This document shows positions 1-9,048 of a stretch of 64,000 bases of DNA, one piece after another. The position numbers and the translations under genes are program-made. Numbering within the stretch: position 1 is the stretch's first letter; the number at the start of each line of letters is the position of its first letter. Below the pieces are notes generated by a model. It was not told the origin of the DNA. It was given only the letters and a program-made list of their open reading frames with translations, and made no database searches. The stretch is from Microbacterium amylolyticum (GTDB lineage: Bacteria > Actinomycetota > Actinomycetes > Actinomycetales > Microbacteriaceae), in the NCBI RefSeq assembly GCF_011046975.1, contig NZ_CP049253.1, positions 1,302,001 to 1,366,000 of the forward strand, in the 5' to 3' direction.

Positions 1-38
1 GGAACTCTCCACCCGTCTGATTGAAAGGACCTCTCTCG

Positions 39-1160
39 ATGACCTCTTCCCGTATGGCGCTCCGCGTCGGCGTCATCGGCACCGGCGGCATCGCTGGTGC
101 TCACGCGACGGCGATCCGTGAGCTCGGCGGCAGCGTCGAGCTTGTCGCCGTCGCCGATATCGACGCGGCACGCGCCGCCGCCTTCGCGGCAGATCACGGC
201 GGTGCGACCGTGTTTGCCAGCGCGGACGATCTTCTCGCTCACGCCGGGGCGGATGTTGTCTGCATCTGCACACCGCCGCAGACCCACGCTCCCCTCGCCA
301 TCGCGGCAATGCGCGCCGGTGTCACGGCGCTCGTCGAAAAGCCGACCGCCCTCAGCCTCGCCGAGCTGGACGAGATCGCCCGCGTCGAAGAGGAGACCGG
401 CACGCAGACACTCACGGTCTTCCAGCACCGCTTCGGAGCAGCGTCGCTGCGTCTGCGCGAACTCGTCACCTCGGGCGCACTCGGCCGTCCCCTCGTCGCC
501 GCCTGCGAAACGCTCTGGTTCCGCCCCGCTGCCTACTTCGAGGTGCCGTGGCGCGGCCGATGGGACGTCGAGGGCGGAGGCCCGACCATGGGTCACGGCA
601 TTCACCAATTCGATCTACTCCTGGCGGTTCTCGGCCCATGGTCAGAGGTCACGGCCGTCGCCGAGCGCCAGCTGCGCCCCACCGACACCGAGGACGTCTC
701 CGCGGCGCTCGTTCGCTTCGACAACGGAGCGATCGCCACCGTCATCAATTCCCTCGTCTCCCCGAAGGAAACATCGCGCCTGCGGATCGACTTCGAGAAC
801 GCCTCCGTGGAGGTGGAGCACCTGTATGGGCACACCAATGCCGACTGGACGTTCACGCCCGCTCCCGGTCACGAACATCTGGCCGAGCGCTGGAACACCG
901 ATCTGCCGGACGACGGGATCAGCGGCCATCGCCACCAGATCGCGGCAATCGCCGATGCCATCGCGGCCGGAAAACGTCCGGACGTCGACATCGTCGATGC
1001 CCGCCGCACCCTGGAGTTCGCCGCGGCGACGTATGCGTCCGCATTCCGGCGCACGCCGATCGCCGCGGGAGACATCTCGGGCGATGATCCGTTTATGACG
1101 TCGATGAGTGGCGGAATCGTGCCGTGGGCGCCCGTCAAAGCCGTTCCGGTGGCATCATGA
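39..1160 (+). CDS. Gfo/Idh/MocA family oxidoreductase
   Basis: A 373-residue NAD(P)-dependent dehydrogenase of the glucose-fructose oxidoreductase / inositol dehydrogenase family. The N-terminal Rossmann fold opens with GVIGTGGIAGAHA, and the family EKPTAL segment near residue 99 supplies the catalytic-site lysine. A C-terminal alpha/beta substrate domain follows, with MGHGIHQFDLL. I chose ATG at 39 because GAAAGGA at 23-29 is well placed before it; an in-frame TTG at 21 lies before that site. The stop overlaps the start of the cupin gene (ATGA at 1157-1160), so the two are co-translated. The substrate is probably a sugar or cyclitol but cannot be read from the sequence. The promoter lies outside the window. 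Confidence 0.9.
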   Translation: MTSSRMALRVGVIGTGGIAGAHATAIRELGGSVELVAVADIDAARAAAFAADHGGATVFASADDLLAHAGADVVCICTPPQTHAPLAIAAMRAGVTALVEKPTALSLAELDEIARVEEETGTQTLTVFQHRFGAASLRLRELVTSGALGRPLVAACETLWFRPAAYFEVPWRGRWDVEGGGPTMGHGIHQFDLLLAVLGPWSEVTAVAERQLRPTDTEDVSAALVRFDNGAIATVINSLVSPKETSRLRIDFENASVEVEHLYGHTNADWTFTPAPGHEHLAERWNTDLPDDGISGHRHQIAAIADAIAAGKRPDVDIVDARRTLEFAAATYASAFRRTPIAAGDISGDDPFMTSMSGGIVPWAPVKAVPVAS

Positions 1161-1909
1161 GCGCCGATAATGGCGCCCTCTCTGCACCCGATTCGACCTT
1201 CCCCGGCGGAACGCTTGTCTCGCGCCTCGATGTCTACGGCGATGCAGCGCCCGACGGCATCTGCGGGGGTTCTCCTCACATGCACACGGTGTCGACAGAG
1301 GCCTACATCGTGATCTCCGGACACGGCTCCCTGCAGACTCTCGACGCTGATGAGGGGTTCCGCGAAACACGGCTCGAGGCGGGATCGATCGTGTGGTTCA
1401 CGCCGGGCGTTATTCACCGTGCCGTCAACCACGGTGATCTGCAGGCCGTTGTTCTGATGAGCAATTCTGGGCTGCCCGAGGCGGGCGATGCGGTCATGAC
1501 GTTCCCCGCCGAGATCGTCGCCGACGCGTCGTCGTATGCCGATGCGGCGTCACTGGGCGACGAACCCGATCGCCGAGCGGAACGAGCAGCCGCCAGACGG
1601 GACCTCGCCGTGACGGGGTTCCTCGCGCTAAAGACGGCCGTGATCGCGGGGGATCGTTCAGCGCTTGCGGCATTCCACGGTGCTGCCGGTGCCATCGTGC
1701 GCGGGCGGGCGGCTGCGTGGCCCGACCTGGTTCGGCGCCGCCCGCTCGCCGCTGCTGAAGCCAGTCTGGCGATGGCGCAGGCCGTCGCGGCGGGCGATCT
1801 CTCTCATCTGTCGGGCGCCCGTGTTCAGCAGGCGGCGCCGTCTCCGGGAGCACTCGGCTTCGGCATGTGCGGCCGACTGCGCACCTACGACGTCTCCGAA
1901 CAGTCCTGA
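1157..1909 (+). CDS. Cupin-domain protein
   Basis: A 250-residue protein with an N-terminal single cupin barrel. Motif 1 is visible as PHMHTVSTEAYIVISGHG (His, His and Glu metal ligands) and motif 2 as PGVIHRAVN. The remaining ~130 residues are helical and Ala/Arg-rich and resemble no domain I recognise. The start is the ATG inside the ATGA overlap with the upstream oxidoreductase; an upstream in-frame GTG at 1124 would sit deep in that gene. The pairing suggests an isomerase or sensor for the same sugar-like substrate, which is inference. The cupin assignment is solid; the biochemical role is unknown. Confidence 0.82.
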   Translation: MSADNGALSAPDSTFPGGTLVSRLDVYGDAAPDGICGGSPHMHTVSTEAYIVISGHGSLQTLDADEGFRETRLEAGSIVWFTPGVIHRAVNHGDLQAVVLMSNSGLPEAGDAVMTFPAEIVADASSYADAASLGDEPDRRAERAAARRDLAVTGFLALKTAVIAGDRSALAAFHGAAGAIVRGRAAAWPDLVRRRPLAAAEASLAMAQAVAAGDLSHLSGARVQQAAPSPGALGFGMCGRLRTYDVSEQS

Positions 1910-1920
1910 TCCGAGGTCGG

Positions 1921-1956
1921 GTGTGGGCCTCGCGGCCGTAGCGGCGAGGCCCACAC
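1921..1956. terminator. Bidirectional hairpin terminator
   Basis: Perfect 13-bp inverted repeat (GTGTGGGCCTCGC and its complement) around a 10-nt loop, lying between two convergent stop codons. It has the form of a shared intrinsic terminator without a strong T-run, as is usual in high-GC actinobacteria. Confidence 0.8.
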
Positions 1957-1959
1957 CCG

Positions 1960-3981
1960 CTATCCGAGAAGTTCCGGCCGTGTGGCCTCTTCTCCGAGCA
2001 CGTGCTGAGCGAGGAACGCAAAAACCGTTTGGTACCAGATCTTCGCGTGCTGCGGCGTGAGGATCCAGTGGTTCTCATCGGGGAAGTAGAGGAATCGGTG
2101 GACCATCGCACCGGTGTCATCCGCGTGCGCGGTGTACAGGTCTGACCACAGCCGCAGCCCCTCCCCGATCGGTACGCGATAGTCCTTATCGCCGTGGATG
2201 ACGAGCATTGGCGTCGTGATCGCGTCGACGAACAGGTGAGGGGAGTTCTCCTGGGCCGCTTCCGTGGACATCAGGGTGCGCCAGTACGTAGGGGAATCGG
2301 TAGTTCCGGCGAACTGATCGAACGCCCACAGGCTGGCGTGTGTGACGATTGCGTCGAAACGATCGGTGTGGCCAGCGATCCAGTTAGCCATATAGCCACC
2401 GAAGGATCCGCCCATCGCGGCCGTTCGCGTTTCATCTATGTCGTCCCGCGCCTCCACGGCATCCGTGATCGCCATCAGATCCGTGTAGGGCTTTTCACCC
2501 CATGCTCCCCAGCCCCGCTGGATGAAGTCGAGCCCGTAGCCGGTCGACAGAGCAGGGTCGGGCAGGAGAACGGCGTAGCCCTGCGCAACAGCAAGCTGCG
2601 GCGCCCAGCGCCAACTCCACGCGTTCCAGCTGTTCAGCGGGCCGCCGTGCACCCACAGCAGAAGCGGTGATGCCTCGTCCGCCTGCTCGGGAAGCAGCAA
2701 CCACCCGGCAACGCGGGCGCCGTCCTCTGCACGCGTCTCGACGCGCTCCATCCGAGCGTTCGGAGTGGGAACGGGCGCGGGGGTCGCCAGCCGGGTGACC
2801 GTTCCGTCCGTGAGGACGCGAACGGGATGGGGCGGTTCGAGCCAGTTCGAGCGCAGGGCGATCACCGTTCCGTCGTCGGCAACATTCACCGAGGCGTATG
2901 CGTAGTCGTCACGCGTGATGGCCTCGGGTGAGGAACCGTCGAGGGGAATGCGGAAAATGTGTCCGCGGCCGTCGTCATCGGCTGTGGCGATCAGAGCATT
3001 GCCGTCGGGGGCAAACGCCAGCGATGCCGGCCAACGATCCCACTCACCGGCCAGCCGGATGGGATCGGAGCCGTCGATTCGCGCCGCCCAGATCTCGCTA
3101 TCGGCCACGGCCTCCGCGGTCGATTCCGGTGTTCGGGTGTAGGCGATGCGCGTTCCGTCGCGACTGATCACAACGCCGCCGTGGGAGATTCCCGGCTCGT
3201 CGCAGAGGGTCGTCCGGTGCCCGGTCACAACGTCAATCGCCACAAGAGCCGTCGTCGGCTGTCCGTCCGCGATGCGGGAAAATCCGGCGATCAGCGTGGA
3301 CCCATCGGGTGTGATCGCCTGCGAGCTCCGACGGAGTGCACCGCCCGGCCGCGGCGTCAGATCACGAAGGGGCGGACGCGAGGGCGCACCGGCCGTGCTC
3401 TCCGCGGCGAGCGCGCCGTCCAGCACGAGCAGGTGCGGCTCGGCGGGGCCCAGATCGTGGTCCCAGAACCGCACGGGCGCGGACTCGTGCAGAATCGCTC
3501 GCACCTTTTTGTCTTTGCGCGCCTTCCGCAGCTCCCCCTCGGCGTCCAGATTGGCGGCTCCGGGAAGGAGCTCGGCGGCGACGACAACGCACTCGGTGCC
3601 GCGCGCCGACGCTGCAATCGATGCAACGCCGCCTGGAAGCGCGGTGACGGCGCGCGCGTCTCCTCCCGAAGACGGCAGAACCCAGAGCTGAGCCGCGTCG
3701 ATCTCTTCTTTCGTTTCCGCGTCGGGCCGCGAGGAGGTGAACAGCAGATCTCCGTTCGGGAGGAACGCCGCCGAAGCCTCTCCCTTCGCGGAGCGGGTCA
3801 GGCGCATGGGTGCCTCCCGCGTTGTGATCGGAAGCCGCCAGATAGCGCGCCGCCATGCCGTCTCATCGTGGTCCAGCGTCGCGACAACGCCGGCGGCCCA
3901 GGTTCCGTCAGGCGCAAGAGCGATCGATTCGAGGCGAGGAAGTGCGAGAAAGTCGTCGAGGGAATCGTAAGAAGAGCTCAT
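1960..3981 (-). CDS. S9 family serine peptidase (acylaminoacyl-peptidase / prolyl oligopeptidase type)
   Basis: A 673-residue cytoplasmic peptidase. The first ~420 residues form a WD40/TolB-like beta-propeller with repeated LAPDGTW, ITPDGST and FAPDGNA blades. The C-terminal ~250 residues are the alpha/beta-hydrolase domain. The catalytic triad is visible: Ser in GGSFGGY near residue 524, Asp in HGDKDYRVP near 596, and His in DENHWIL near 636. I chose ATG at 3981 (MSSSYDSLDD), where the conserved domain begins; the upstream extension encodes a non-conserved Pro/Gly stretch. The family removes acylated residues or cleaves short peptides. The gene is divergent from the 4112 pseudogene and shares the region holding a GntR-like palindrome. 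Confidence 0.9.
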   Translation of the reverse strand: MSSSYDSLDDFLALPRLESIALAPDGTWAAGVVATLDHDETAWRRAIWRLPITTREAPMRLTRSAKGEASAAFLPNGDLLFTSSRPDAETKEEIDAAQLWVLPSSGGDARAVTALPGGVASIAASARGTECVVVAAELLPGAANLDAEGELRKARKDKKVRAILHESAPVRFWDHDLGPAEPHLLVLDGALAAESTAGAPSRPPLRDLTPRPGGALRRSSQAITPDGSTLIAGFSRIADGQPTTALVAIDVVTGHRTTLCDEPGISHGGVVISRDGTRIAYTRTPESTAEAVADSEIWAARIDGSDPIRLAGEWDRWPASLAFAPDGNALIATADDDGRGHIFRIPLDGSSPEAITRDDYAYASVNVADDGTVIALRSNWLEPPHPVRVLTDGTVTRLATPAPVPTPNARMERVETRAEDGARVAGWLLLPEQADEASPLLLWVHGGPLNSWNAWSWRWAPQLAVAQGYAVLLPDPALSTGYGLDFIQRGWGAWGEKPYTDLMAITDAVEARDDIDETRTAAMGGSFGGYMANWIAGHTDRFDAIVTHASLWAFDQFAGTTDSPTYWRTLMSTEAAQENSPHLFVDAITTPMLVIHGDKDYRVPIGEGLRLWSDLYTAHADDTGAMVHRFLYFPDENHWILTPQHAKIWYQTVFAFLAQHVLGEEATRPELLG

Positions 3982-4036
3982 CGCCCTCACTCTAAGACCC
4001 GGTGGCGTGATCGGGTTCGCTCCTCCCCCCATTTAA

Positions 4037-4068
4037 TGTCGCCGATATTGTCTACAATTTCGGCGACA
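4037..4068. promoter_or_regulatory. GntR/FadR-type operator palindrome
   Basis: Two 15-nt arms (TGTCGCCGATATTGT and ACAATTTCGGCGACA) separated by CT form a palindrome with one mismatch. The core TTGTCTACAA resembles the TTGTATACAA operators of FadR/VanR-subgroup GntR regulators. It sits 44 bases before the aminomethyltransferase pseudogene start, in the divergent promoter region. The regulator is not adjacent; the GntR gene at 41556 is the only one in this window. Confidence 0.65.
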
Positions 4069-4111
4069 CTAGTTTGATCATCCGACAACGCCGTCGCACA
4101 CGGAGGCCACA

Positions 4112-5407
4112 ATGGCGAACACCCTGCAGGAGCTCATCGACAGATCGGGCAACACCGTCGACCTTCTTCGCGGATCAAAGCTCGGCACATACATCTACCC
4201 CGCTGTCCCCACCGAGTTCTCCAACTGGCGCCGGGAACAGAAGGCATGGCGACACACCGCCGTTCTCTAAGACCAAACCCACCACATGGTCAACTTCTTC
4301 ATGAAGGGACCGGACGCGCTGCGCCTCCTCAGCGAGACGGGCATCAACAGTTTCGCGAACTTCCCCGTCAACACCGCGAAGCAGTTTGTGCCGACGGTAT
4401 TCCCCGTCCGCGCGGAGTTCAGCAACTGGAGATCGGAGCAGCGTGCGTGGCGCGAGTCGGTTGCCTTCCTCGACCAGTCCCATCACATGACGGACCTGTT
4501 CATCACGGGTGCCGATGCGCTACGCCTGTTGAGCCGAATCGGAGTAAACTCCTTCGCCAACTTCGGACCAGGTCGCGCGAAGCAGTTCGTCGCGGTGAAC
4601 CACGAGGGTTTTCTTATCGGCGACGCGATCCTCTTCCATCTCGACGACGGAGAGTTCGACCTGGTCGGACATCCCATGGTGATCGACTGGGTGCAGTTCC
4701 ACGGCGAGACGGGCGACGAAGAGGTGTCCTTCATGCGCGATGGCAACTCACTCGTTCGCGACGGCAACCCCGCGCTGTACCGCTACGAGATCCAGGGCCC
4801 GCGGGCCATGGAGCTGATGGAGTCCGTGGGCGAGAGTGTGCGTGATGCGATTGTCACGGCGGGCGCGGAGCTCGGGCTGGTTCTCGTGGGATCGCAGGCA
4901 TATTCGTCAGCCAACCTCGAATCTGCGTGGGTGCCATCGCCGCTTCCGGCCATCTTCTCCGGGCAGCAGACTGCCGAGTACCGATCGTGGTTGCCCGCGG
5001 AACGCGCGGGGTCGCTCGCTGGTTCATTCACTTCGGATGACATCACGGACTTCTACCTCACCCCGTACGACCTGGGCTATGACCGCAACGTGGCATTCGA
5101 CCATGACTTCATCGGCCGATCGGCGCTCGAGGAATACTCCGGCGCCTACTCGACAACGCCGGACTTCCCGCACTGTATGTGGAGCTACATGATCGGCGCC
5201 GCCCTCGAAGAGGCGTTCACGACGATGACGGAGCCCACCCGGGAGTCGTTTATGACGGCGATCCGCAGTATCGACGGGCTCCAGGCGCCGCTCATGCTCG
5301 ACGGAACCTCGATCACCACGACAGAAGACGGCCAGCCCGCCGTGTCGACGGTTGTCGTGCGGCGCTACAACGGGCAGGGTTACGACAACGCCGATTCCTT
5401 CGAGTAG
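4112..5407 (+). pseudogene. Chimeric aminomethyltransferase (LigM/GcvT-like) pseudogene, fused to a periplasmic-binding-protein C-terminus
   Basis: The original start is ATG at 4112 behind GGAGG at 4102-4106 and reads MANTLQELIDRSGNTVDLL. An in-frame TAA at 4265-4267 interrupts it where the family has a sense codon before DQTHHM. The block EFSNWRREQKAW...FANFPVNTAKQFV is then followed, 201 bases later and in frame, by a diverged second copy, EFSNWRSEQRAW...FANFGPGRAKQFV. This suggests recombination between two paralogues. Near 4835 the frame jumps from MELMESVGES to VRDAIVTAGAELG, omitting a segment normally present in tetrahydrofolate-dependent O-demethylases. After about 5130 the sequence no longer resembles this family. 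Instead YMIGAALEEAF and EPTRESFMTAIRSIDG resemble the C-terminus of Leu/Ile/Val-type binding proteins. A shorter product from 4286 is possible but would lack the N-terminus. Confidence 0.75.
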
Positions 5408-5450
5408 TCCGTGACTCGGCGCGACACAACACAGAGAGGCACGTGAATCA

Positions 5451-6944
5451 ATGTCGATTACCTCATCACACGAACCCGTCCGAACAGGACTCTTCATTGG
5501 CGGGGCGGAGCGCTTCACAGACGATGTGCTACGCGTCGCCGACCCCGCCAAGCCCGGCGTGATCGTCGGCGAGGCTGCGAGCGCATCTGCTGACGATGTC
5601 GCCGAGGCCATCTCCGCGGCGAAGGGCGCCTACCGCGGCTGGCGAACGCTCACGCCCGCCGAGCGGGCCGAGAAGATGCTGCACGCCATCGATGGCATCG
5701 CGGACGATCGCGACACCGACGCCGCGATCCTGTCGCAGGAGAACGGCAAGATCCGGATGGAGGGCTGGATCGACGCTCTCGTCTTCGAACTGCGCTGGCG
5801 ACTTGCCCTCGACCTCGCCGACGAGGTCGACCAGGGCCGAATGCTGGAAACGGCGCCCGGCATCCCCGTGACAACTGAGGTCAGCTACCAGCCGCTCGGG
5901 GTGACCACGATCATTGTGCCGTTCAACTGGCCGATCGCCATTCTCGGAGCGGCGTTGCCTCATGCCCTCTTGGCGGGAAACCCCGTCATCGTCAAGCCAC
6001 CGCCCTCAGCGCCGCTCGCGACAACGCGCGTTGTGCAGCGGGTGGCGGAGAAGCTCCCCGCGGGTGTGCTGAACGTCGTCACCGGTGAGGACGCCAACAT
6101 GTCGCAGCTGATCCAGAGCCCCGATGTGGCGAAGGTGTGCTTCACGGGCAGCGTCGGTGGCGGGAAGAAGATGATGGAGATGGGTGCCGCCTCGCTCACC
6201 CGTGTGACGCTCGAGTTGGGCGGGAACGACGCGGCGATCTTCGCGGAGGACGCGATCATCGACGACACTCACCTTGATCGGATCTTCGCGGCCGTCTACG
6301 ACACGACCGGTCAGATCTGCATGAATGCCAAGCGCATTTACGTGCACCGCTCGCGAATGGACGAGCTTATCGCCGGACTCGACGAACGCCTGTCGAAGAC
6401 GGTGCTCGGATACGGCCTCGACGAGTCGACAACGATGGGTCCGCTGCATCAGCCGGCGCAGAAGGCCTTCGTCGAGGAGCTGATCCAGGAGACGAAGGAC
6501 TCGGGCGCGGAGGTGCGCGAATACGGCGAGCTACCCGGCGGCGACATGACGGACGGCAATTTCGTGCGCCCCGCCCTCGTGATCAACCCGGACCCGTCGC
6601 TGCGCGTTGTTACCCAGGAACAGTTTGGTCCGGTCATCGGCGTAATCCCCTTCGATTCGGAAGAGGAGGCCGTTGCCGCGGCGAACGACACGTGGGCCGG
6701 CCTGTGTGGCTCGGTGTGGACCGCAGACCCTGAGACCGCGCAGCGCATCGGATCGCAATTGGTGTGCGGATACGTGTGGGTTAACGACCACGGGGCAACG
6801 CGTCTCGACCTGCGCGCTCCGTTCGGCGGCATGAAGCAGTCGGGCTTCGGGCGCGAACAGGGCATTGACGGCGTCCGAGCCTTCCAGGACACCCACTCGA
6901 TCGCCACGATCGATCCGGAGGCACTCGCGGCGATGGCGCACTGA
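5451..6944 (+). CDS. NAD(P)-dependent aldehyde dehydrogenase
   Basis: A 497-residue member of the aldehyde dehydrogenase superfamily, full length for the family. The Rossmann/catalytic architecture is intact: substrate-positioning Asn in IIVPFNWPIAI, cofactor loop FTGSVGGGKKM, general-base Glu in LELGGND near residue 255, and nucleophilic Cys in TTGQICMNAKR near 290. The C-terminal FGGMKQSGFGREQG motif is present. AGAGAGG lies upstream of the ATG. It follows the decayed aminomethyltransferase by 43 bases, so it probably shared its operon. Vanillin or another aromatic aldehyde is a natural guess from LigM-type clusters, but the substrate is inference. Confidence 0.9.
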   Translation: MSITSSHEPVRTGLFIGGAERFTDDVLRVADPAKPGVIVGEAASASADDVAEAISAAKGAYRGWRTLTPAERAEKMLHAIDGIADDRDTDAAILSQENGKIRMEGWIDALVFELRWRLALDLADEVDQGRMLETAPGIPVTTEVSYQPLGVTTIIVPFNWPIAILGAALPHALLAGNPVIVKPPPSAPLATTRVVQRVAEKLPAGVLNVVTGEDANMSQLIQSPDVAKVCFTGSVGGGKKMMEMGAASLTRVTLELGGNDAAIFAEDAIIDDTHLDRIFAAVYDTTGQICMNAKRIYVHRSRMDELIAGLDERLSKTVLGYGLDESTTMGPLHQPAQKAFVEELIQETKDSGAEVREYGELPGGDMTDGNFVRPALVINPDPSLRVVTQEQFGPVIGVIPFDSEEEAVAAANDTWAGLCGSVWTADPETAQRIGSQLVCGYVWVNDHGATRLDLRAPFGGMKQSGFGREQGIDGVRAFQDTHSIATIDPEALAAMAH

Positions 6945-6970
6945 CCCCCGCTCCGGCCGAGAAGACGAAG

Positions 6971-7008
6971 AAGCGGCCCACCCCCGGATCGGCAAGGGTG
7001 GGCCGCTT
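6971..7008. terminator. Bidirectional hairpin terminator
   Basis: A 13-bp stem (AAGCGGCCCACCC / GGGTGGGCCGCTT) followed by TTC lies between the convergent aldehyde dehydrogenase and pckG genes. It can serve both strands. Confidence 0.85.
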
Positions 7009-7065
7009 TCGTTGTGCGGGAGAAGGTGTGCGGTCCCTTCTCCCACGCGAGCGGGCCGAGTGCGG

Positions 7066-8922
7066 TCAGCCCCTCGCGGTCTCAAGGCGCGCACGAAGCG
7101 CGCGAAGCTGCTCGCGCAGCTCCTGCGGAATCTTCTCGCCAAAGGAGTCGAAGAACTCCTCGGTGAGATCAGCCTCAGCCAGCCACGATGCGGCATCGAC
7201 GTCGAACAGCTCGACCATGTCGCCGGCGGGAACGTCGATTCCGTCACGGTTCAGCGACCCCGGCGTGGGGAGGAGGCCCACGGGTGACGGGAACGCGCCC
7301 GCCTCACCGTCGAGGCGGCGGCAGATCCACTCGATCACCCGAGAGTTCTCGCCGAAGCCCGGCCAGAGGAACCGGCCATCCTCACCCTTGCGGAACCAGT
7401 TGACCTGGAAGATCGCCGGCGGCTGGGGAACGGTCTGCCCCATCTCGATCCAGTGACCGAAGTAGTCTGCCATGTTGTATCCGCAGAACGGCATCATCGC
7501 GAACGGGTCGCGCCGCAGCTCGCCGACGACGCCTTCGGCGGCTGCCGTGCGCTCGGACGAGATCGTCGCCCCCATGAAGACGCCGTGGTTCCAGTGGAAC
7601 GCCTCGGCAACGAGGGGAACGTTTGTTGCTCGACGACCGCCGAACAAGATCGCGTCAAGCGGAACGTCTTCTTCCCAGTCGGGAGAAATCGAGGGGGCCT
7701 GTGTGGCGTCGACCGTGAAGCGTGAGTTGGGGTGCGCGGCCGGGCGTCCGCTGTCGGGGGTCCAGTCTTCCCCCTGCCAGTCGGTCAGGTGCGCGGGCGG
7801 ATCGTCCGTCAGCCCCTCCCACCACACGTCGCCATCGTCGGTCAGCGCCACATTGGTGAAGATGACGTTGCCGTGAAGCGCCTCGACCGCCGTGACGTTC
7901 GTCGACGCACCGGTTCCGGGCGCGACGCCGAAGAACCCGGCTTCGGGGTTAATGGCGTGCAACCGGCCGTCCTCGCCGGGTCGGATCCACACGATGTCGT
8001 CGCCGAGAGTCTCAACGCGCCAGCCGGGGATCGTCGGGCGGAGCATCGCCAAGTTCGTCTTGCCGCACGCGGACGGGAAAGCCGCCGCGATGTGAAAACG
8101 GCGCCCCTCGGGCGAGATCACCCGGATGAGCAGCATGTGCTCGGCCATCCAGCCCTGGTCCCGGCCGAGAACCGAAGCGATGCGCAGGGCGAAGCACTTC
8201 TTCGCGAGAATCGCGTTGCCGCCGTAGCCGGAGCCGAACGACCACACCTCGAGGGTGTCGGGGAAGTGCGCGATGTACTTCTCCTCGTTCGACGGCCACG
8301 ACACGTCGTGCTCACCTGGGGTGAGGGGGTGGCCGACCGAGTGCACCGTTCGTACCCACGGGGTCCCTCCGGCGATCAAGCGAGTGACCTCCGTGCCGAC
8401 GCGCGTCATGATGCCGATCGACGCGACAGCGTAGGGACTGTCGGTGATCTGCACGCCAAGCTGCGAAATCGGTCCGCCGATCTTGCCCATGGAGAAGGGG
8501 ACGACGAACATCGTCCGTCCGCGCATGGCACCGTCGAAGAGTGAGGTGAGCACGCTCTTCATCTGCTGCGGCGGAACCCAGTTGTTGGTCGGGCCGGCGT
8601 CTTCTTCGCGCTCCGAGGAGATGAACGTCCGCGATTCGAGACGGGCGACGTCCCCCGCGTCTGATCGGGCGAGGTAGCTGTTCGGGCGGCGCTCCTCATC
8701 GAGCGGGATGAGCGTTCCCTGCTCGACCATGTCTTCGAGAAGCGCGGCGTTCTCGTCCGCGGACCCATCAACCCAGTGGATGCGGTCGGGCTTCGTGAGA
8801 TCCGCGATCTCCTGCACCCACGCCACGAGTTCCTGGAAGGCATCGCCCGTGAAGCGGGGCATGTCTCCGAACTCACGGAGGCGGGAGGGGCGGGTGACTG
8901 CCTGCGGTTCTGCGATCGCCAT
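7066..8922 (-). CDS. pckG: Phosphoenolpyruvate carboxykinase (GTP)
   Basis: A 618-residue GTP-type PEPCK converting oxaloacetate and GTP to PEP, the entry to gluconeogenesis in actinobacteria. Visible signatures are the P-loop with the reactive cysteine, FPSACGKTN near residue 283, the guanine-binding FWNHGV-like segment ([18 protein letters not shown]), and [22 protein letters not shown] near the C-terminus. Length matches the family. I chose ATG at 8922 (MAIAEPQAV) because AAGGAG stands 7 bases upstream; the 19 codons before it are not conserved. It is divergent from a RamB-like regulator of acetate metabolism, which fits control by carbon source. Confidence 0.97.
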   Translation of the reverse strand: MAIAEPQAVTRPSRLREFGDMPRFTGDAFQELVAWVQEIADLTKPDRIHWVDGSADENAALLEDMVEQGTLIPLDEERRPNSYLARSDAGDVARLESRTFISSEREEDAGPTNNWVPPQQMKSVLTSLFDGAMRGRTMFVVPFSMGKIGGPISQLGVQITDSPYAVASIGIMTRVGTEVTRLIAGGTPWVRTVHSVGHPLTPGEHDVSWPSNEEKYIAHFPDTLEVWSFGSGYGGNAILAKKCFALRIASVLGRDQGWMAEHMLLIRVISPEGRRFHIAAAFPSACGKTNLAMLRPTIPGWRVETLGDDIVWIRPGEDGRLHAINPEAGFFGVAPGTGASTNVTAVEALHGNVIFTNVALTDDGDVWWEGLTDDPPAHLTDWQGEDWTPDSGRPAAHPNSRFTVDATQAPSISPDWEEDVPLDAILFGGRRATNVPLVAEAFHWNHGVFMGATISSERTAAAEGVVGELRRDPFAMMPFCGYNMADYFGHWIEMGQTVPQPPAIFQVNWFRKGEDGRFLWPGFGENSRVIEWICRRLDGEAGAFPSPVGLLPTPGSLNRDGIDVPAGDMVELFDVDAASWLAEADLTEEFFDSFGEKIPQELREQLRALRARLETARG

Positions 8923-8986
8923 CGTGCGCTCCTTCGGGATGTCTGACTGTTCACGGCGGGGCCGTACACCAAGTTTCATGGCAAAT

Positions 8987-9001
8987 TCGCAAGGCTTGCG
9001 A
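8987..9001. promoter_or_regulatory. Inverted repeat in the pckG/regulator divergent promoter
   Basis: TCGCAAG-G-CTTGCGA is a perfect 7-bp-arm palindrome midway between the two divergent starts. RamB in Corynebacterium binds GC-poor half sites with TTTGCAAA-like cores; this site (AAATTCGCAAGG) shares the TCGCAA part. It is a candidate operator for the adjacent regulator or for carbon-source control of pckG. Confidence 0.45.
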
Positions 9002-9048
9002 CCAAAAACGGGTTAAAGAATCGCGCTTCTTTCGGATATGGTGACGGA

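Noticed and set aside
2959..4077. Plus-strand 372-codon frame
   Set aside because: Antisense to the S9 peptidase; no ribosome binding site or domain and Arg-rich shadow composition.
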